Part shown: one piece after another, positions 36,445 through 37,240 of the stretch
Position numbering within the stretch: the first letter of the stretch is position 1
Layout of the letters: every line of letters begins with the position of its first letter
NCBI GenBank assembly: GCA_934359535.1
Contig: CAKRLN010000002.1
Coordinates: 1 to 37,240, forward strand
DNA from: an uncultured Lachnospiraceae bacterium
GTDB lineage: Bacteria; Bacillota; Clostridia; Lachnospirales; Lachnospiraceae
Direction: 5' to 3'
Length of the DNA stretch: 37,240 bases
Made by a program: the position numbers and the translations under genes
The notes under the pieces: model-generated
What the model was told of the DNA's origin: nothing
Database searches by the model: none
What the model saw: the letters and a program-made list of their open reading frames with translations, nothing else

Positions 36445-36935
36445 AAAGAAAAAGAACAGCACAAAACCAAGGTCTTTTAAATAAAGATAACATTGTAGCC
36501 AGGATTTCTTTTACAGTGAATAAGCGTTTTGTTCATTTGCTGTTTTTCTATATTCAAATATATCCAACAAAATAAATTTGTAAAACAAGCAGACCTATAT
36601 TTAATTCTTCCTTTGAAATTTGTAAGAACTCTGATAGACATATCAAAATTGCAAATTTCCCAAAGTTTAACACTCTTACTTCTCAAAAAAGAGAATATCT
36701 ATAAGAATCACTCAAAAATTTTTTCAAATATTTTGACGAAAAAAAACATTTTTTGTCCATTATAAAAATAAAAATTTAAAAGCTTAATTGTGCGCACAAG
36801 ACAGCGAGGAAATACATATGACAGAAACTTTATTTTTTAAATAAGTTTCTTCTTAAAACAAGTTCTCTTTTTTTGTGACGCACTTTTTTATTTCTGTAGT
36901 TTCCTTGCTGTTTTTTAGCAGAAAGGATACTACTA

Positions 36936-37124
36936 ATGCAAAAACAACTGAAACAGAATCTTCTCATTGGCCCATTCACCAATCCTCCCGAAAGAATCAA
37001 ATTTACCCCAAAAAGCTTGACTCGCGTTATATGGATATCCGTTCTCCTTGGACAAGGTCTCTGCATTCCAAAATCAAAAAAAGTAATCCAGGCACTCCAA
37101 GAAGTGAACTTATTCCGACTGTAA
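36936..37124 (+). CDS. Hypothetical small protein
   Basis: A 62-codon plus-strand ORF starting MQKQLKQNLLIGPFTNPPER, with AAAGGA nine bases before the ATG. I recognise no family. It is basic with a short hydrophobic stretch (VIWISVLLGQGL). A longer overlapping frame (36875-37171) and an opposite-strand frame (36830-37144) also exist; I choose this one only because of its ribosome binding site. It could be a fragment of a degraded gene. Confidence 0.3.
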   Translation: MQKQLKQNLLIGPFTNPPERIKFTPKSLTRVIWISVLLGQGLCIPKSKKVIQALQEVNLFRL

Positions 37125-37240
37125 TTCATGCTTATTTTGGACATTTAGGCGGTGTTGGAGAAGTAAAGTAAGCGCATAGTTTTAGGGCGTACCCTATAAA
37201 TGAAATCTGACACCCTGCGCTAGGATGCCAGACATGTGAG

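Larger units (their letters stand above)
36222..37240. other. AT-rich region without a confidently recognised gene
   Basis: About 1 kb at the window end. It contains an operator-like repeat (36412-36444), a TTGTGCGCACAA palindrome (36788-36799), an 8-codon ORF embedded in a hairpin (36818-36850), and one small plus-strand ORF listed separately. Other frames over 60 codons here have weak starts and biased composition. It could be remnant accessory DNA. Confidence 0.6.

Noticed and set aside
36477..36686. 69-codon minus-strand ORF in the AT-rich end region
   Set aside because: TTG start without a ribosome binding site and no recognisable domain.
36830..37144. 104-codon minus-strand ORF near the window end
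   Set aside because: It overlaps a plus-strand ORF with a better ribosome binding site, and no domain is visible.

Overview
The window looks like chromosomal DNA of a low-GC, endospore-forming Clostridia bacterium, most probably a Lachnospiraceae member. This rests on the sporulation/division gene order (HU, rqcP, yabP, yabQ, divIC, spoIIE, tilS, hpt, ftsH), on CotS-like and SpoIIE proteins, on strong AGGAGG ribosome binding sites and on sigma-A type promoters. Almost every gene is on the minus strand; the main exception is an HD-GYP gene on the plus strand.

Region 1 (1-6,950) is the conserved sporulation/division cluster, also known from Bacillus subtilis. Reading along the minus strand it runs HU, rqcP (yabO), yabP, yabQ, divIC, a terminator, then spoIIE-tilS-hpt-ftsH. 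The last four are tightly packed, with 1-nt overlaps or 2-nt gaps between the first three. The spoIIE unit has a promoter whose -35 and -10 are 21 bp apart, the unusual geometry known for Spo0A-activated sigma-A promoters. ftsH runs off the window edge.

Region 2 (7,000-14,830) is one probable transcription unit: a large TPR/GAF-like/GGDEF protein, the CCA-adding enzyme, a CotS-like kinase-fold protein and a PEGA-type lipoprotein. An RluA-type pseudouridine synthase lies just upstream.

Region 3 (14,860-20,220) holds a tandem 140-bp duplication carrying the 3' end of a response regulator gene and a long palindrome. It is followed by the two-component pair, with the kinase gene first, then metK under a SAM-I riboswitch, then the divergent HD-GYP gene. 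The GGDEF and HD-GYP proteins together suggest cyclic-di-GMP turnover.

Region 4 (20,260-28,830) is housekeeping: murA, a shikimate-kinase-like gene, a PrsA-type lipoprotein, mfd, pth and an unrecognised membrane protein with a very basic linker.

Region 5 (28,900-37,240) is accessory and increasingly AT-rich. It has an alpha/beta hydrolase preceded by a small membrane ORF, and a complete-looking IS66 element whose tnpB reading frame is shifted and which lacks an obvious target duplication. Then come a five-pass membrane protein and an 839-residue SIR2-like plus P-loop (STAND-like) protein resembling antiphage NADase proteins. The last kilobase has no confidently recognised gene but contains operator-like palindromes and small ORFs. 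The SIR2/P-loop protein with its membrane partner is the best candidate here for a little-described defence system.
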